Below, in pieces: positions 1-8,500 of a DNA stretch of 56,083 nucleotides. Below the pieces are notes generated by a model. It was not told the DNA's origin. It did no database searches and was given only the letters and a program-made list of their open reading frames with translations. Each line of letters starts with the position of its first letter. Position 1 is the first letter of the stretch. The DNA comes from Cytophagales bacterium (GTDB lineage: Bacteria > Bacteroidota > Bacteroidia > Cytophagales > Spirosomataceae). The DNA is taken from NCBI GenBank assembly GCA_004292855.1, contig RDXN01000066.1:1-56083 (forward strand), in the 5' to 3' direction. The translations under genes were made by a program, and so were the position numbers.

Positions 1-53
1 TGGCCAAAGCTACTGAGCAAGTAGTCGGTGTAGAGGTCTAGAGTGGTCTGCAT
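1..53 (-). CDS. Transposase N-terminus, IS701/IS4-like (partial, cut by window edge)
   Basis: On the minus strand an ATG at 53-51 opens a frame that runs off the left edge and reads MQTTLDLYTDYLLSSFG. The pattern LYxDYLxSSFG is what I recall at the start of IS701/IS4-type DDE transposases, where it is followed by TATGLS and the catalytic domain; those parts lie outside the window. Only 17 codons are visible, so the family call rests on memory of this N-terminal signature and cannot be tested here. The neighbouring 54-168 stretch would hold the element's end and carries no gene. It could instead be a chance short frame. Confidence 0.45.
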   Translation of the reverse strand, partial: MQTTLDLYTDYLLSSFG

Positions 54-161
54 ACTCAAAATTAAACTAGCCGCCGGAATGGTGGCGTAACATCAGATCC
101 TAAAAAAGCTTAATGGGCCGTTAACCTGTTCAAACGGGCTGGGGCTTGTGGGGTTTTGATT

Positions 162-169
162 TACTTTTG
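162..169 (+). promoter_or_regulatory. Bacteroidota-type -7 box (TACTTTTG) for the porin gene
   Basis: TACTTTTG fits the TAnnTTTG -7 consensus of Bacteroidota sigma-A promoters. No good -33 TTTG is seen at the expected 19-bp distance. If used, transcription starts near 174, so the GTG at 169 could not be the start codon of the porin and a TTG at 190 or 199, or the ATG at 244, would be. Confidence 0.4.
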
Positions 170-2256
170 TGGGGTCTCGCGAAATTAATTTGAACAGTTT
201 GATACAGCAGTCTGGCGTTTGCCGATTCACATACTACGCCCTGATGGGGCTGATGACCCTTTTACTGGTAGACGAAATTCGGGCGCAGGGGTTCCCCGGC
301 ACCAACCTGCCCGGTCGACCGGGGGGGGGCGGTTTTGGGGGGCAGTCGGGCGGGCGTCCGGGTGGTGGTGGCTCATCGTCGGGGCGGGCCGGTATCGACG
401 ACTCGACCAAGGTGATCTACGGCCCAAAAACAACGCGGTATTTTCTGGAGTCCGACGTGCTGAACAACCGCAAAACCCTGTACACAACCGATACCCTGCT
501 CGACGGGGTTCACCTGTATAATTTTGTGCAGCGGAACGGAAATCTGTATCAGGACTTAGGCAATCTGGGTACGGCCCTACGGCCTACATTTTATCAGGCA
601 CCCACGCAAATTGGCGCACAAACGGGGTACTCGGTGTTTGCGCCCTATGCGTACCAAACCAATGGTGTAAAGTATTATGACACCAAGTCGCCGTTTACGC
701 GGGTGTATTTTGTGTTGGGCGGGCGGAATCAGAACGTTCTGAACTTCGATTTTAGCCAGAATGTAAACCCGCGCTTCAACGTGGGCTTCAACGCGCAACG
801 GGTCACCTCGCGAAAGCAGTACGGCATTCCCGACCGGCAGGGCAATAGCTCGACCGCCCTGTTTTTGGTGCAAAGCTGGGCGTTTGTGGGTCACATGAAC
901 TACCGCACCAAAAACGAAAAGTACACCCTGCTCGCCCATTTCAACCACCTGAACCACGAACAACCCGAGCAGGGGGGCGTGTTGCCCAATCTCCGCTCCG
1001 ACGGTACGCTCGACCGGTTTTTCTATCAAGGTAGCCCCCGTTTGTTTGATGCCGTTGGCAAAGAACGAAGCAACCGCTGGCATATTTACCAGCAATTCAA
1101 GGCGGTAGAGGGGTTTCAGTTGTTTCACCGACTCGACTATTTGCGGCAAATCAATAGCTTCGATGATTTTACGATACGGACCGATTCAGTTTTGACGCGT
1201 TCGTTCCCGCGCCTGAACCGTGCTCAATTTGCCGACGCCACCCGCCGGGTCGAGTTAGATTCCCTGGCTACCTTTCAGGACAATCAGTACCGATTGCTCG
1301 AAAATCAGTTTGGTTTGAAAGGCGATTTCAAGGGATTCAACTACCGGACCTACCTGCGTAACCGCGTTTACGGGCAGCAGGGGACCTATAACCGGATAGC
1401 CACGCGGGCCGATTCGGCCTTGTTTGGGAACTACACTAACCCCCGGCTGCGGCAGGAAACCATGTTGGGCCTGTGGCTTGGCTACTACTTCCCCGACAGC
1501 CTGACCCGACTTACCGCCGAGGGCGAATACCTGCTTGGGCGCGACCTGCGGCTCGAAGGTCAGCTCGAAACCCGGTTTGCTACCGTCGGCTACCGGAGTG
1601 TGTTTGCTTCGCCAACGCTGTTGCAGCAACGGTTTGAGAGCAATCATTATAGCTGGTCGAACAGTTTTGGCCTGCGTGGTACGCAACATGCCTACGGGGT
1701 GCTGAACCTGCGCTATAAGAACGTGCGTATCACGCCGGGCCTGGATTATTTTCTGCTGAACAACTACATCTATTTCGACGAAGATGCCCGCCCGCAGCAA
1801 TTGAGCAGCGCGTTCAGCATGGTGCGCGTGGGGTTGGGAGCATCGGCGGGGGCCAAACGCTGGAAAGCGCAAACACAGGCCTACTACACCGTGATTTCGC
1901 GCAGCGACATTATGCGCGTACCTACCCTGTTTGTGAACGCTCGCGGCACGTACGACTTTATTTTTAAGAAAGTGCTCTTCATCCAGACCGGCGTTGAACT
2001 GCATTACAAGTCGGCCTATTTTGCCGATGCCTACATGCCGCTGACTCAACAGTTTCACCTGCAAAACCGGCAGCGCGTGGAGGGCTACGTGATAGCCGAC
2101 GTGTTCGCCAACTTCCGCATTAACCGGACCCGTTTGTTCGTAAAAATGGCCCACGTGAATGAGGGCGTGTTTGCCCCCGGTTATTACGTAACGCCCGATT
2201 ATCTGGCCATGCGCCGAAGCTTCGCCTTCGGCGTAGACTGGTATTTGTTTGATTAA
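169..2256 (+). CDS. Putative porin (Porin_10-type outer-membrane beta-barrel protein)
   Basis: About 670-695 residues. A hydrophobic stretch (ALMGLMTLLLV) ending near RAQG is a signal peptide, followed by a Gly/Pro/Ser-rich linker (PGRPGGGGFGG...) and then a long series of alternating aromatic/polar strands typical of an outer-membrane barrel; the C-terminus ends in an aromatic residue (WYLFD). This matches the 'putative porin' family that is common and multi-copy in Cytophagales. The frame opens at GTG 169, but a promoter -7 box overlaps that codon, so the true start is probably TTG 199 or ATG 244 (MGLMTLLL). Substrate unknown. It stands alone, 26 bp ahead of the DUF4385 gene. Confidence 0.75.
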   Translation: MGSREINLNSLIQQSGVCRFTYYALMGLMTLLLVDEIRAQGFPGTNLPGRPGGGGFGGQSGGRPGGGGSSSGRAGIDDSTKVIYGPKTTRYFLESDVLNNRKTLYTTDTLLDGVHLYNFVQRNGNLYQDLGNLGTALRPTFYQAPTQIGAQTGYSVFAPYAYQTNGVKYYDTKSPFTRVYFVLGGRNQNVLNFDFSQNVNPRFNVGFNAQRVTSRKQYGIPDRQGNSSTALFLVQSWAFVGHMNYRTKNEKYTLLAHFNHLNHEQPEQGGVLPNLRSDGTLDRFFYQGSPRLFDAVGKERSNRWHIYQQFKAVEGFQLFHRLDYLRQINSFDDFTIRTDSVLTRSFPRLNRAQFADATRRVELDSLATFQDNQYRLLENQFGLKGDFKGFNYRTYLRNRVYGQQGTYNRIATRADSALFGNYTNPRLRQETMLGLWLGYYFPDSLTRLTAEGEYLLGRDLRLEGQLETRFATVGYRSVFASPTLLQQRFESNHYSWSNSFGLRGTQHAYGVLNLRYKNVRITPGLDYFLLNNYIYFDEDARPQQLSSAFSMVRVGLGASAGAKRWKAQTQAYYTVISRSDIMRVPTLFVNARGTYDFIFKKVLFIQTGVELHYKSAYFADAYMPLTQQFHLQNRQRVEGYVIADVFANFRINRTRLFVKMAHVNEGVFAPGYYVTPDYLAMRRSFAFGVDWYLFD

Positions 2257-2282
2257 ACGAGGTCTCTCTCTTCTCAACGCAT

Positions 2283-2771
2283 ATGGCAAAAACTGCTTCG
2301 AGTGCCGATTATTACGGTATTGACTTTCGGCAGCATCCCGAAAAATACCGGGTGAGCGTGGGCGAGATGGGCGTGCTGACAGCCATGCCCTACAAAGCCG
2401 AAATCTTGCCCCATTGGCGGTTCAAAACGCCCGAGATTGCCCGCGAGTCGTCGGAGAAAATTTACCAGATGTTCTCAGACTACAAAGCGCAGGGCGATTT
2501 TGTGGGCATGGACATGGCCAGGAAATTTTTGCAAATGGGGTACACCCGGGCAAGGCGGTACGCTAACCACGCCAGTGGTAAAAAATACGACGGTCCCGTT
2601 CCCGACGACAAAAAAGGGCAGTCGGGCGCACACGGGCGCGAACAGTTGCCGCGTGTGGAAGACCCCGTTAAAGCCGAGTCGGCCCGGATTTTCTACGCGA
2701 AATATCTGGAAGCCCGCGAAGACCCCGACTACAAAAAAAAGCGGGCCGAGTGGCAGGAGAAATACGGCTAG
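2283..2771 (+). CDS. DUF4385 family protein
   Basis: 162 residues, soluble, no signal peptide. The run YRVSVGEMGVLTAMPYKAEI followed by LPHWRFKTPEIA and an extended basic, Lys-rich C-terminus (DPDYKKKRAEW) is what I associate with DUF4385 proteins, which occur in many bacteria and some phages and have no established function. It begins at ATG 2283, 26 bp after the porin, possibly co-transcribed. The next gene has its own promoter 3' of this stop codon. The family call is from memory; the reality of the gene is well supported by length and composition. Confidence 0.65.
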   Translation: MAKTASSADYYGIDFRQHPEKYRVSVGEMGVLTAMPYKAEILPHWRFKTPEIARESSEKIYQMFSDYKAQGDFVGMDMARKFLQMGYTRARRYANHASGKKYDGPVPDDKKGQSGAHGREQLPRVEDPVKAESARIFYAKYLEAREDPDYKKKRAEWQEKYG

Positions 2772-2812
2772 TGTTTATCGTGCATCGGGCTGTGAGGTCC
2801 GGCGTTTTTATT

Positions 2813-2820
2813 TATCTTTG
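2813..2820 (+). promoter_or_regulatory. -7 box TATCTTTG for the Uma2 gene
   Basis: A perfect TAnnTTTG box 16 nt before the ATG at 2837. It decides the start: the longer frame opening at 2750 would begin inside the preceding gene and upstream of the promoter. No clear -33 element. Confidence 0.5.
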
Positions 2821-2836
2821 GACAAATACACGCGCT

Positions 2837-3418
2837 ATGGAAACGCTGACGATAGCTTACGACGAACGATACGGCATCCCCATCTACACGGGTCACCGGA
2901 TGGCAAAAGCCGATTTTTTGCAGTGGAAATCGGACGACAACTACGTTTATGAGTTCAACGACGGCGTGCTCGAACCCACCACCGGAATGCGACAGGACGA
3001 AGTTTTATTATTTAAGCGACTAAACCGCCACTTTGCCCAGACCAACGCGTATCGATTGGGGGGTGAACTACTTGCTGAAGTAGATGTTTGGCTTACGCAA
3101 AAACAAATGCGTCGCCCGGATGCTGCTTTTTACTCAGTAGAGCAAATAGACCAACTGGCTAACCATACGCAGGTTGTTCCGTCTTTCGCCATTGAGTTTG
3201 CTTCTGTAAGCGACAATGAGCACACAAGCATCACTAAACGTCACGAGTATTTCGACGCGGGTGTTCAGGTGGTTTGGTGGGTTTATCCAGACTTTAAAGA
3301 GGTACACGTGTATACTTCCCCTAAAACCGTCACGATTTGCACGGATGATGATGTAATGAGCGCGGCCCCTGCTTTGGCCGAGTTTCAGATGACGGTGCGG
3401 GAGTTGTTTAGAAAATGA
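2837..3418 (+). CDS. Uma2 family putative endonuclease
   Basis: 193 residues from ATG 2837 (METLTIAYDERYGIP). The order of motifs is that of the Uma2/DUF820 family of PD-(D/E)XK nucleases: EFNDGVLEP, an early 'hxhh' helix, LLAEVDVWLT, RRPDAAFYS, then FAIEFAS and HEYFDAGVQVVWWV, followed by the VHVYTSP strand. Uma2 proteins are very numerous in Cytophagales and cyanobacteria; their cellular role is unknown and they have been linked to transposition or restriction only by inference. A second nuclease-like gene follows 99 bp downstream. Confidence 0.8.
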   Translation: METLTIAYDERYGIPIYTGHRMAKADFLQWKSDDNYVYEFNDGVLEPTTGMRQDEVLLFKRLNRHFAQTNAYRLGGELLAEVDVWLTQKQMRRPDAAFYSVEQIDQLANHTQVVPSFAIEFASVSDNEHTSITKRHEYFDAGVQVVWWVYPDFKEVHVYTSPKTVTICTDDDVMSAAPALAEFQMTVRELFRK

Positions 3419-3517
3419 TGTGGCGGCATAAAGTCAATTTCTTATAAAAATGGATAAAGAGATAAGCGGAACACGTGACAGCTTCTTCTAACAAATTCAG
3501 AATGATTGCTTTACCCT

Positions 3518-4162
3518 ATGGAATCCCAAAAAACGAACCTCGGATTTGACTCGGTCGCTCTGGCTAAAGCGTTTGCTATTCAGCGGTTTGAAGCGAACGA
3601 ACCGGGCGAACTTATGAGTCATTGGCTTGGGGCAACGTACGAACTTACACCCGAAGAAGCCAAAATTCTGGGCGACCTCCACGCCAAAGCACAGGTTGAG
3701 GGTGACTATTGGAACGAAGAAGAACTGAAAATCAACCTCATTGGCTTTCTGTTTTATCTGTCGAGAATCGAAGAGCCGAAGCAGATTAAGGTTTTCTATG
3801 AGCGAAAATTGTCCGCCAAGATAAACGGCTATAACCTGTCGGTGATCAGCGATTGCCTGGTGGCAACCCCTTTGTTCAATGCCCCCGGTCAGCCGTACTT
3901 TTTCTTGCAGGAGTATAAGAAAAGTAGGGGCGACAAAGTAGATCCAGAGGCACAGGTCCTAACCGCTATGCTTATTGCTCAGGCGCAAAATGAAGATGGA
4001 AAGCCAGTGTATGGCAGCTACGTGCTGGGCACGAATTTGTACTTTACCGTGCTGCACGGGCACGATTACTACCACAGCCGAAAGTATGACTTGCTTCGCT
4101 TGGACGACCTGCAACGGTTCGTGTTCGGGATGCGCAAGCTCAAGGAGGTAATTTTGAGCTAG
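3518..4162 (+). CDS. Hypothetical protein with PD-(D/E)XK-like signature
   Basis: 214 residues from ATG 3518 (MESQKT); a TTG at 3506 would add four residues. No signal peptide or membrane segment. In the middle, an Asp in VISDCLVAT is followed 20 residues later by LQEYKKS, giving the D-x20-E-x-K spacing of PD-(D/E)XK nucleases, and then by a helix (DPEAQVLTAMLIAQAQ) and a YGSYVLGTNLYF strand, the order seen in that fold. I recognise the type as a frequent paralogous 'hypothetical protein' of Spirosoma-like genomes but know of no function. Placed between Uma2 and the FGE gene; 18 bp to the latter. Confidence 0.6.
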   Translation: MESQKTNLGFDSVALAKAFAIQRFEANEPGELMSHWLGATYELTPEEAKILGDLHAKAQVEGDYWNEEELKINLIGFLFYLSRIEEPKQIKVFYERKLSAKINGYNLSVISDCLVATPLFNAPGQPYFFLQEYKKSRGDKVDPEAQVLTAMLIAQAQNEDGKPVYGSYVLGTNLYFTVLHGHDYYHSRKYDLLRLDDLQRFVFGMRKLKEVILS

Positions 4163-4180
4163 CCGATTGCTTTTATCCTC

Positions 4181-5122
4181 ATGCGTCTTTACCCCGTTCT
4201 GTTCTCCCTGTCTCTTTTCGCCTGTCAGCCCGATGCGCCCAAACAGTTTGCGTATGGGCCAACCGTTACCGTGTTCGAACACGAACCCGCCGAGAAACCT
4301 GCTTTTGCCAATACCAAGCTACCAACCCTGCCCGAAGGCATGATCTACGTGCCGGGGGGCTACACGCAGATGGGTTCGGAGGAGGGGTTGGACCAGGAGA
4401 AGCCCCTGTTTTGGGTGAAGGTTGCCCCGTTTTTGATGGATAGAAACGAGGTGACGGTGGGGCAGTTTCGGGCGTTTGCAAAAGCTACCGGCTACCAAAC
4501 CGAAGCCGAAAAATTCGGTGATGCGGGTGTTTTCAGTGACGAAACCAAAGAATGGACACTTGTCAAAGGCACCAACTGGCAATTCCCCTACGGCCCCGCC
4601 AATGGCCCTGCCCCTGATAACATGCCCGTTACGCAGGTCTCGTGGAACGACGCACAAGCATACGCCAAATGGGCCGGGAAACGCCTGCCCCGCGAGATTG
4701 AATGGGAACACGCGGCCCGCAACGGCACCAATAGTCGCATGCTCTACCCGTTTGGTAACGAGACGGTTATGGGTGATAAATTCATGGCCAACATCTGGAA
4801 TGGTCGCTTCCCCGACCATGACCGTGTGAGCGACGGTTACCACCGTGCGGCCCCCGTAGGCACGTTTGGGGCCTCGCCCCTTGGCCTGTCCGATTTGACC
4901 GGCAACGTGTGGGAGTGGTGCGAAGACCCCAAAATTTCGTACGACGATTTAGTAAAGCAAGCCCCCGTGACCATCACGCCCCAAACCGAGCGGGTGCAGC
5001 GGGGCGGATCGTATTTGTGCGAACCGGGTTGGTGCCACGGCTACCGGGTGTCGGGGCGGTCGGGTAGCACGGCGGAAACTTCCCTGATGCATGTGGGGTT
5101 CCGTTGTGTAAAGGACCTGTAA
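4181..5122 (+). CDS. Formylglycine-generating enzyme (SUMF1 family) lipoprotein
   Basis: 313 residues. The N-terminus MRLYPVLFSLSLFAC is a lipoprotein signal with Cys15 as the lipidated residue. The FGE-sulfatase domain covers about 50-310: PEGMIYVPGGYTQMGSEE, NEVTVGQFRAF, PVTQVSWNDAQAYAKWAG, RLPREIEWEHAAR, LTGNVWEWCED and RGGSY. Two cysteines, Cys280 and Cys285, sit as GGSYLCEPGWC, the same C-x4-C spacing as the copper-binding catalytic pair of human FGE (GGSYMCHRSYC); most SUMF1-fold lipoproteins of this phylum (GldJ/GldK type) lack them. So it is probably a true FGE, oxidising the sulfatase active-site Cys to formylglycine. A Cys-type sulfatase lies two genes away on the other strand, with a Sec signal, which fits maturation in the periplasm. 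Followed 13 bp later by an ABC exporter. Confidence 0.8.
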   Translation: MRLYPVLFSLSLFACQPDAPKQFAYGPTVTVFEHEPAEKPAFANTKLPTLPEGMIYVPGGYTQMGSEEGLDQEKPLFWVKVAPFLMDRNEVTVGQFRAFAKATGYQTEAEKFGDAGVFSDETKEWTLVKGTNWQFPYGPANGPAPDNMPVTQVSWNDAQAYAKWAGKRLPREIEWEHAARNGTNSRMLYPFGNETVMGDKFMANIWNGRFPDHDRVSDGYHRAAPVGTFGASPLGLSDLTGNVWEWCEDPKISYDDLVKQAPVTITPQTERVQRGGSYLCEPGWCHGYRVSGRSGSTAETSLMHVGFRCVKDL

Positions 5123-5135
5123 GCCACCGATTTCA

Positions 5136-6917
5136 ATGCAACTTCTATACAGTTATTTACGCCGGTACTGGGGATTACTGGCACTTGCCTTATTGCTGGC
5201 AGCCATCAACCAGATTTTCTCCCTGCTCGACCCCTATATTTTCCGCAAGATTATTGACCAATACGTCGTCAAACCGGGTGGTGGCTTGGGTGACATCAAT
5301 TTTTGGGGATTCCTGGAAAAGGGTGCGGGTATCCTGATTTTGCAGGCCCTGGGCGTGGCGATGGTCAGCCGGATTGCGAAGAATTTTCAGGACTATTACG
5401 TGAACGTGATCACGCAGCGGCTCGGTGCCCAACTCTACACCGACGGACTGCGCCACTCGCTCGATTTGCCCTATCAGGTGTTTGAAGATCAACGGTCGGG
5501 CGAGACCCTGGGCAAGCTACAAAAAGTGCGGTCCGATGTCGAAAAGCTCATTCAATCGTTTGTGAATGTGTTGTTTACGTCGGTGGTGGGTATCGTGTTT
5601 GTGATGTGGTACGCGGCTACTGTGTACTGGCCTATTGCCCCGGCCTACTTCCTGACCATCCCGTTGCTGGGTTTTGTGAGTTCGCTGTTGAGCAAAAAAA
5701 TTAAGGTCGTCCAGCAAAAGATCGTGGCCGAAACCACCGCGTTGGCCGGGTCGACCACCGAAAGCCTGCGTAACATCGAACTCGTCAAGAGCCTCGGTTT
5801 GGCCCAACAGGAAACCGAACGTCTGAACGCCACAACGGGCAAAATCCTGAAACTCGAACTCAAAAAAGTGCGCTATATCCGGTCGCTGTCGTTTGTGCAG
5901 GGCACGTTTGTGAACCTCCTGCGTAACGCCATCATGCTGTTGATGTTGTTTCTGGTGGTGCAGGGCAAGATCACAGTGGGCGAGTTTTTCTCCTTGTTCA
6001 TTTACTCGTTCGCCATTTTCGGGCCGTTGCAGGAACTGGGCAACATCATCAACATTTACCGCGAAACCGAGGCTTCTCTGGCCAATTACCAGCAAATTCT
6101 CGACACCCCCCGCGACGTGCAGCCGGCCCATCCCAAAGCTATTGGCCCCATCCAAACGCTGGCTTTCGACAATGTACATTTCAAGCACCTCACAGCGACT
6201 AACCCCGCCCTCGACGGCATCACGTTCGGGGCCAAAGTAGGCGAAACCATCGCGTTTGTGGGACCAAGCGGCTCAGGCAAAACCACCCTCGTAAAGTTGC
6301 TGGTGGGCCTGTACAAACCCCTGAATGGGCAGATTCGCTACAACGACATCCCAGGCTCCGAGGTTCGGTACGACGAACTCCGCGAGCAGATTGGTTTCGT
6401 TACGCAAGACACCCAATTGTTTGCCGGGACCATCCGCGAGAATCTGCGGTTTGTGGCTCCCAATGCCACCGATGAGGAATGTTTGACGGCCTTGCATCAG
6501 GCAGCCGCCGACTCGTTGTTGGCCCGCGCCCCACAGGATCTCGACACCGTGATTGGTGAAGGGGGCGTGAAGGTGTCCGGGGGCGAAAAACAACGCCTGA
6601 GCATCGCCCGCGCCCTGCTCCGCAAACCGGCCCTGCTCGTGTTCGATGAAGCAACGTCGGCCTTGGACTCGCTTACCGAAGAGGAAATTACGCGCACGGT
6701 CCGGCAGTTGTCGGGGTCGCGGAAACACATCACGATCCTGATTGCCCACCGCCTGAGTACCATTCTCCACGCCGACCGGATTTACGTGCTGGAGCGCGGC
6801 CACATCGCCGAGCAAGGCAGACACGATCAACTAATCGACCAAAAGGGCCTCTATTACGCCATGTGGCGGCAGCAAATCGGCGAACGCAAAGGGATTGGCG
6901 TGCCTCAAGTGGTGTAG
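5136..6917 (+). CDS. ABC transporter, fused permease-ATPase (exporter type)
   Basis: 593 residues. Six transmembrane helices in about 1-310 (type-1 exporter domain), then an ATPase domain: Walker A GPSGSGKTT (376-384), a Q-loop (VTQDTQLF), signature VSGGEKQRLSIARAL, Walker B LLVFDEATSALDS and an H-loop (IAHRLSTI). It is a half-transporter that should work as a dimer in the inner membrane. Substrate unknown; the MsbA-like layout allows lipid, peptide or drug export. Only 13 bp separate it from the FGE gene, so the two are probably one operon; its 3' end meets the sulfatase gene tail to tail with an 8-bp gap. Confidence 0.9.
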   Translation: MQLLYSYLRRYWGLLALALLLAAINQIFSLLDPYIFRKIIDQYVVKPGGGLGDINFWGFLEKGAGILILQALGVAMVSRIAKNFQDYYVNVITQRLGAQLYTDGLRHSLDLPYQVFEDQRSGETLGKLQKVRSDVEKLIQSFVNVLFTSVVGIVFVMWYAATVYWPIAPAYFLTIPLLGFVSSLLSKKIKVVQQKIVAETTALAGSTTESLRNIELVKSLGLAQQETERLNATTGKILKLELKKVRYIRSLSFVQGTFVNLLRNAIMLLMLFLVVQGKITVGEFFSLFIYSFAIFGPLQELGNIINIYRETEASLANYQQILDTPRDVQPAHPKAIGPIQTLAFDNVHFKHLTATNPALDGITFGAKVGETIAFVGPSGSGKTTLVKLLVGLYKPLNGQIRYNDIPGSEVRYDELREQIGFVTQDTQLFAGTIRENLRFVAPNATDEECLTALHQAAADSLLARAPQDLDTVIGEGGVKVSGGEKQRLSIARALLRKPALLVFDEATSALDSLTEEEITRTVRQLSGSRKHITILIAHRLSTILHADRIYVLERGHIAEQGRHDQLIDQKGLYYAMWRQQIGERKGIGVPQVV

Positions 6918-6925
6918 ATTGCCTC

Positions 6926-8434
6926 TCAGTATTCGCCCCTGTAAATGTGATCGGCTCGTTTTTGCTTTACGCGGTTTAAGGGAATTTGCATGCCGCCGGA
7001 GCCTTCGAGCCAGTCGAATACCTGACTGCGTAGGTCGCGGGCGATGTCCTGATGTTGCGGACTGCGAATCAGGTTGTTCACCTCACCGGGGTCGGCTTTC
7101 AGGTCGTAAAGCTCATTGGTGTCCCACACGCCATAGTTAAAAATATACTTGTACTGGTCCGTGCGGACGCCAAACATGGTGGGCGTGGAGGGGAAATCAA
7201 TTTCCCAATAGTATTCATAAAAAGCCCGATCTTTCCAGGGTAAAGCTTGCCCCGCCAAAAGAGGCAAAAACGAGTTTCCCTGCATCTGAGCGGGTTTTGA
7301 CAGACCAGCATAAGCCATCAGGGTTGGCGCAATATCGACGTTTTGAATAACCTGCTCAAGCACCGAACCGCCTTTCACCACGCCTGGGCAATGCACGAGC
7401 ATCGGTACGCGCATCGACTCCTCGTACATATGCCGCTTGTCGATCAGGCCCCGCTCGCCGAAGCTGAACCCATTATCGCCCATGTAAACCACGAGCGTGT
7501 TTTCGAGTTGACCGTTGTCTTCGAGCCATTTCATCACCCGCCCCACGCTATCGTCGACACCCATCAGCGTTTCGGCGTAGCGGTGGTAGAAGTTGTTGAA
7601 ATCCATTGAGCCGTGGTACATGTAGTCGACCCCGTGATGACTACCGCGTTGTTTTTTGACCCAATTGGGTATACCGGCCAAATTCACCGTGGGTTTAGGG
7701 GCCTCGGGGTTGATCCCCGCTTTTGGGCCAAACACCTTGCTGGTGTCGGTGGCCGTTAGGTACATCGACGCTGGGTAGTTGATCGGCATGGTAGCGTGTT
7801 GGTTCCGGTGCCGTTTGGCTGGTTGGAACATGGCATGCACGGCCTTGTGTGATAAATACAGCATAAACGGCTTCTTTTGGTCGCGCTTGGTGAGCCAATC
7901 GAGGGCGTAGTCCGTAAGCAGATCAGTGGTATGGCTACTATCGCCGTGCTGCACTTGCTTGCCATTGATGTTGAACGTGGGGTTGTAATAAACGCCCTGC
8001 CCTTTGAAACTCAGCCAGTAGTTGAAACCCGGTTGTGGCTCGTCGCCTGCGTTACCCATGTGCCACTTGCCCAAAAAAGCTGTTTGATAACCAGCCTGTT
8101 GCAGATATTGGGGGAAGAATTTCTGCCCTTTCGTCAGGGGCGCGAAATTGTCGACAACCTTGTGTGTGTGGGCATACTGCCCCGACAAGATACTGGCCCG
8201 ACTGGGGGAGCACAACGCTGTCGAGACAAAGGCGTTGCGGACGTGTGCGCCATTGCGGGCCAGTCGGTCGAGGTTGGGTGTTTGCAGGCCAGCTATGGTG
8301 TTCATAAACCCCATAGCATCGTAGCGATGGTCGTCGCTTAAAATAAAAATAATGTTTTTTTGCCGGACAGCGGGCTTTTTAGCAGGTTGGGCCAGAGTCA
8401 GGCAGGGGAGGAGCAGGAATAGCAGTAGTTGCAT
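6926..8434 (-). CDS. Secreted sulfatase, Cys type (type I)
   Basis: 502 residues with a Sec signal (MQLLLFLLLPCLTLAQ). The alkaline-phosphatase-like sulfatase fold is shown by IIFILSDDHRYDAMG (metal-binding Asp34/Asp35), the activation motif C75-S-P-S-R79 in STALCSPSRASILSGQY, FLGKWHMGN, and GDNGFSFGERGLIDKRHMYE in the C-terminal half. Cys75 would be converted to formylglycine. The nearby FGE lipoprotein on the opposite strand is the obvious candidate activator. The family (arylsulfatase A/ iduronate-2-sulfatase-like) cleaves sulfate esters from glycans; substrate cannot be read from sequence, and no sulfated-glycan utilisation genes (SusC/D, glycosidases) are present. Confidence 0.9.
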   Translation of the reverse strand: MQLLLFLLLPCLTLAQPAKKPAVRQKNIIFILSDDHRYDAMGFMNTIAGLQTPNLDRLARNGAHVRNAFVSTALCSPSRASILSGQYAHTHKVVDNFAPLTKGQKFFPQYLQQAGYQTAFLGKWHMGNAGDEPQPGFNYWLSFKGQGVYYNPTFNINGKQVQHGDSSHTTDLLTDYALDWLTKRDQKKPFMLYLSHKAVHAMFQPAKRHRNQHATMPINYPASMYLTATDTSKVFGPKAGINPEAPKPTVNLAGIPNWVKKQRGSHHGVDYMYHGSMDFNNFYHRYAETLMGVDDSVGRVMKWLEDNGQLENTLVVYMGDNGFSFGERGLIDKRHMYEESMRVPMLVHCPGVVKGGSVLEQVIQNVDIAPTLMAYAGLSKPAQMQGNSFLPLLAGQALPWKDRAFYEYYWEIDFPSTPTMFGVRTDQYKYIFNYGVWDTNELYDLKADPGEVNNLIRSPQHQDIARDLRSQVFDWLEGSGGMQIPLNRVKQKRADHIYRGEY

Positions 8435-8500
8435 GGGTTGAAATGTGCTGGAAAGGGTGTTAAGGTAATAGGGTTACTCGTTGATAATCAGATATATCTT

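Noticed and set aside
1255-2289. 344-codon minus-strand frame opposite the porin gene
   Set aside because: The plus-strand barrel protein has signal peptide and continuous strands; the antisense product is His/Val-rich with no motifs.
4181-5122. GldJ/GldK-type gliding-motility lipoprotein
   Set aside because: The SUMF1 fold and lipobox would fit, but the conserved C-x4-C catalytic pair and the neighbouring Cys-type sulfatase point to a true FGE; no gld genes are present.
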